From: Chloroflexota bacterium
Lineage (GTDB): Bacteria; Chloroflexota; Anaerolineae; Ardenticatenales; Ardenticatenaceae
Length of the DNA: 5,055 bases
Direction: 5' to 3'
NCBI GenBank assembly: GCA_003520455.1
Contig: DOUV01000605.1
Span: 1-5,055 of the forward strand
Made by a program: the position numbers and the translations under genes. This document shows, in pieces, positions 4,806 to 5,055 of this stretch. How positions within the stretch are numbered: the first letter of the stretch is position 1; each line of letters opens with the position of its first letter. Under the pieces are notes generated by a model. The model had not been told where the DNA came from, did no database searches, and saw nothing but the letters and a program-made list of their open reading frames with translations.

Positions 4806-4912
4806 GGGGTGAGGGTGGGCCCCGTCATGGATGAGCACCCTCCCCTTGACAGCCCCTTCCCCCCGGGCTCCCTGCCCTAGAGCGCCGGTCAAGTAGTCAC
4901 CGAGACGATTGC

Positions 4913-4935
4913 AAAGCGCCTTGTGAAGGTGCTTT
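4913..4935 (+). terminator. Terminator-like hairpin downstream of pfkA
   Basis: AAAGC (4913-4917) pairs with GCTTT (4931-4935) and CCTT (4919-4922) with AAGG (4926-4929), with one G-T wobble between them and the loop GTG. The result is a 10-bp stem. No T-run follows and it lies about 245 bases after the pfkA stop, so terminator function is tentative. Confidence 0.35.
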
Positions 4936-4937
4936 CA

Positions 4938-5022
4938 GGTTCGTCGGGGCGCACGGCCGTGCGCCCCGACGGCGCGCCCAAGACCGCTACAGGAGGGGCG
5001 CACGGCCGTGCGCCTACGAACC
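4938..5022. repeat. 85-bp REPIN-like element: two palindromic 20-mers within GGTTCGT/ACGAACC ends
   Basis: GGGGCGCACGGCCGTGCGCC occurs at 4946-4965 and 4995-5014. The first copy sits in a perfect 30-bp palindrome (4942-4971) and the second in an 18-bp palindrome (4997-5014). The outer ends GGTTCGT (4938-4944) and ACGAACC (5016-5022) are inverted repeats, so the whole unit is two REP-like units facing each other around a 29-base spacer. This matches REPIN or small MITE architecture. No transposase gene is present in the window. Confidence 0.7.
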
Positions 5023-5055
5023 ACGCTCTCACCCGCGCAACGACGACTTGACCGA

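Larger units (their letters stand above)
4669..5055. other. Gene-free 387-base region rich in repeats
   Basis: I see no convincing gene on either strand; the short open frames are GC-driven. The stretch just after pfkA is unstructured. From 4782 onward it carries a GC-rich hairpin, a terminator-like hairpin and an 85-bp paired palindromic element, which are listed separately. Confidence 0.6.

Noticed and set aside
4729..4851. Two perfect TTGACA hexamers (4729-4734 and 4846-4851)
   Set aside because: Neither has a -10-like sequence at 16-18 bases and no gene follows within the window.

Overview
This is a GC-rich bacterial window, most likely from a Chloroflexota-type organism. That placement is an inference from three things: high-GC codon use, a long group III-type phosphofructokinase, and palindromic intergenic repeats of a style I associate with that phylum. 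No rRNA, tRNA, CRISPR array or transposase gene was found.

Left third (1-1794, + strand). The window opens with the 3' end of an unrecognised gene. Next comes a two-gene unit that is the most interesting part of the window. A short STAND/NACHT-like NTPase (388-1362) is followed 12 bases later by a small protein (1375-1794) with a glycine/alanine-rich hydrophobic N-terminal helix and a helical bundle. This small protein resembles the bacterial Bell (HeLo/HELL/MLKL-like) cell-death domain. The NTPase N-terminus and the small protein's C-terminus both carry a G-h-A-I-G-x-x-A-Q motif. That is the arrangement known for amyloid-signalling NLR/effector pairs, in which an activated NLR templates its membrane-active effector through a shared motif. 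The NTPase ends soon after its ATPase module, with no repeat sensor domain, and a hairpin and a 10-bp direct repeat lie at its end. It may therefore be a truncated or minimal version. A 9-bp-stem hairpin over the effector stop codon closes the unit.

Middle (1810-2927). A dense cluster of inverted repeats leads into a doubtful 67-codon ORF. This ORF overlaps the start of a good DUF1444 (YtpQ-like) gene at 2057-2869.

Right part (2928-5055). On the minus strand lies a 5'-deleted remnant of a four-carbon acid sugar kinase (OtnK-like), with only the C-terminal nucleotide-binding domain left. It abuts a candidate promoter and a hairpin-rich leader for pfkA (3532-4668), a 6-phosphofructokinase combining an ATP-type GGDGT motif with a PPi-type PKTIDND motif. 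The last 387 bases have no gene. They hold a GC-rich hairpin, a terminator-like hairpin and an 85-bp REPIN-like element made of two 20-bp palindromic repeats in inverted arrangement.

The NTPase and Bell-like gene probably act together. No functional link between them and pfkA is apparent.
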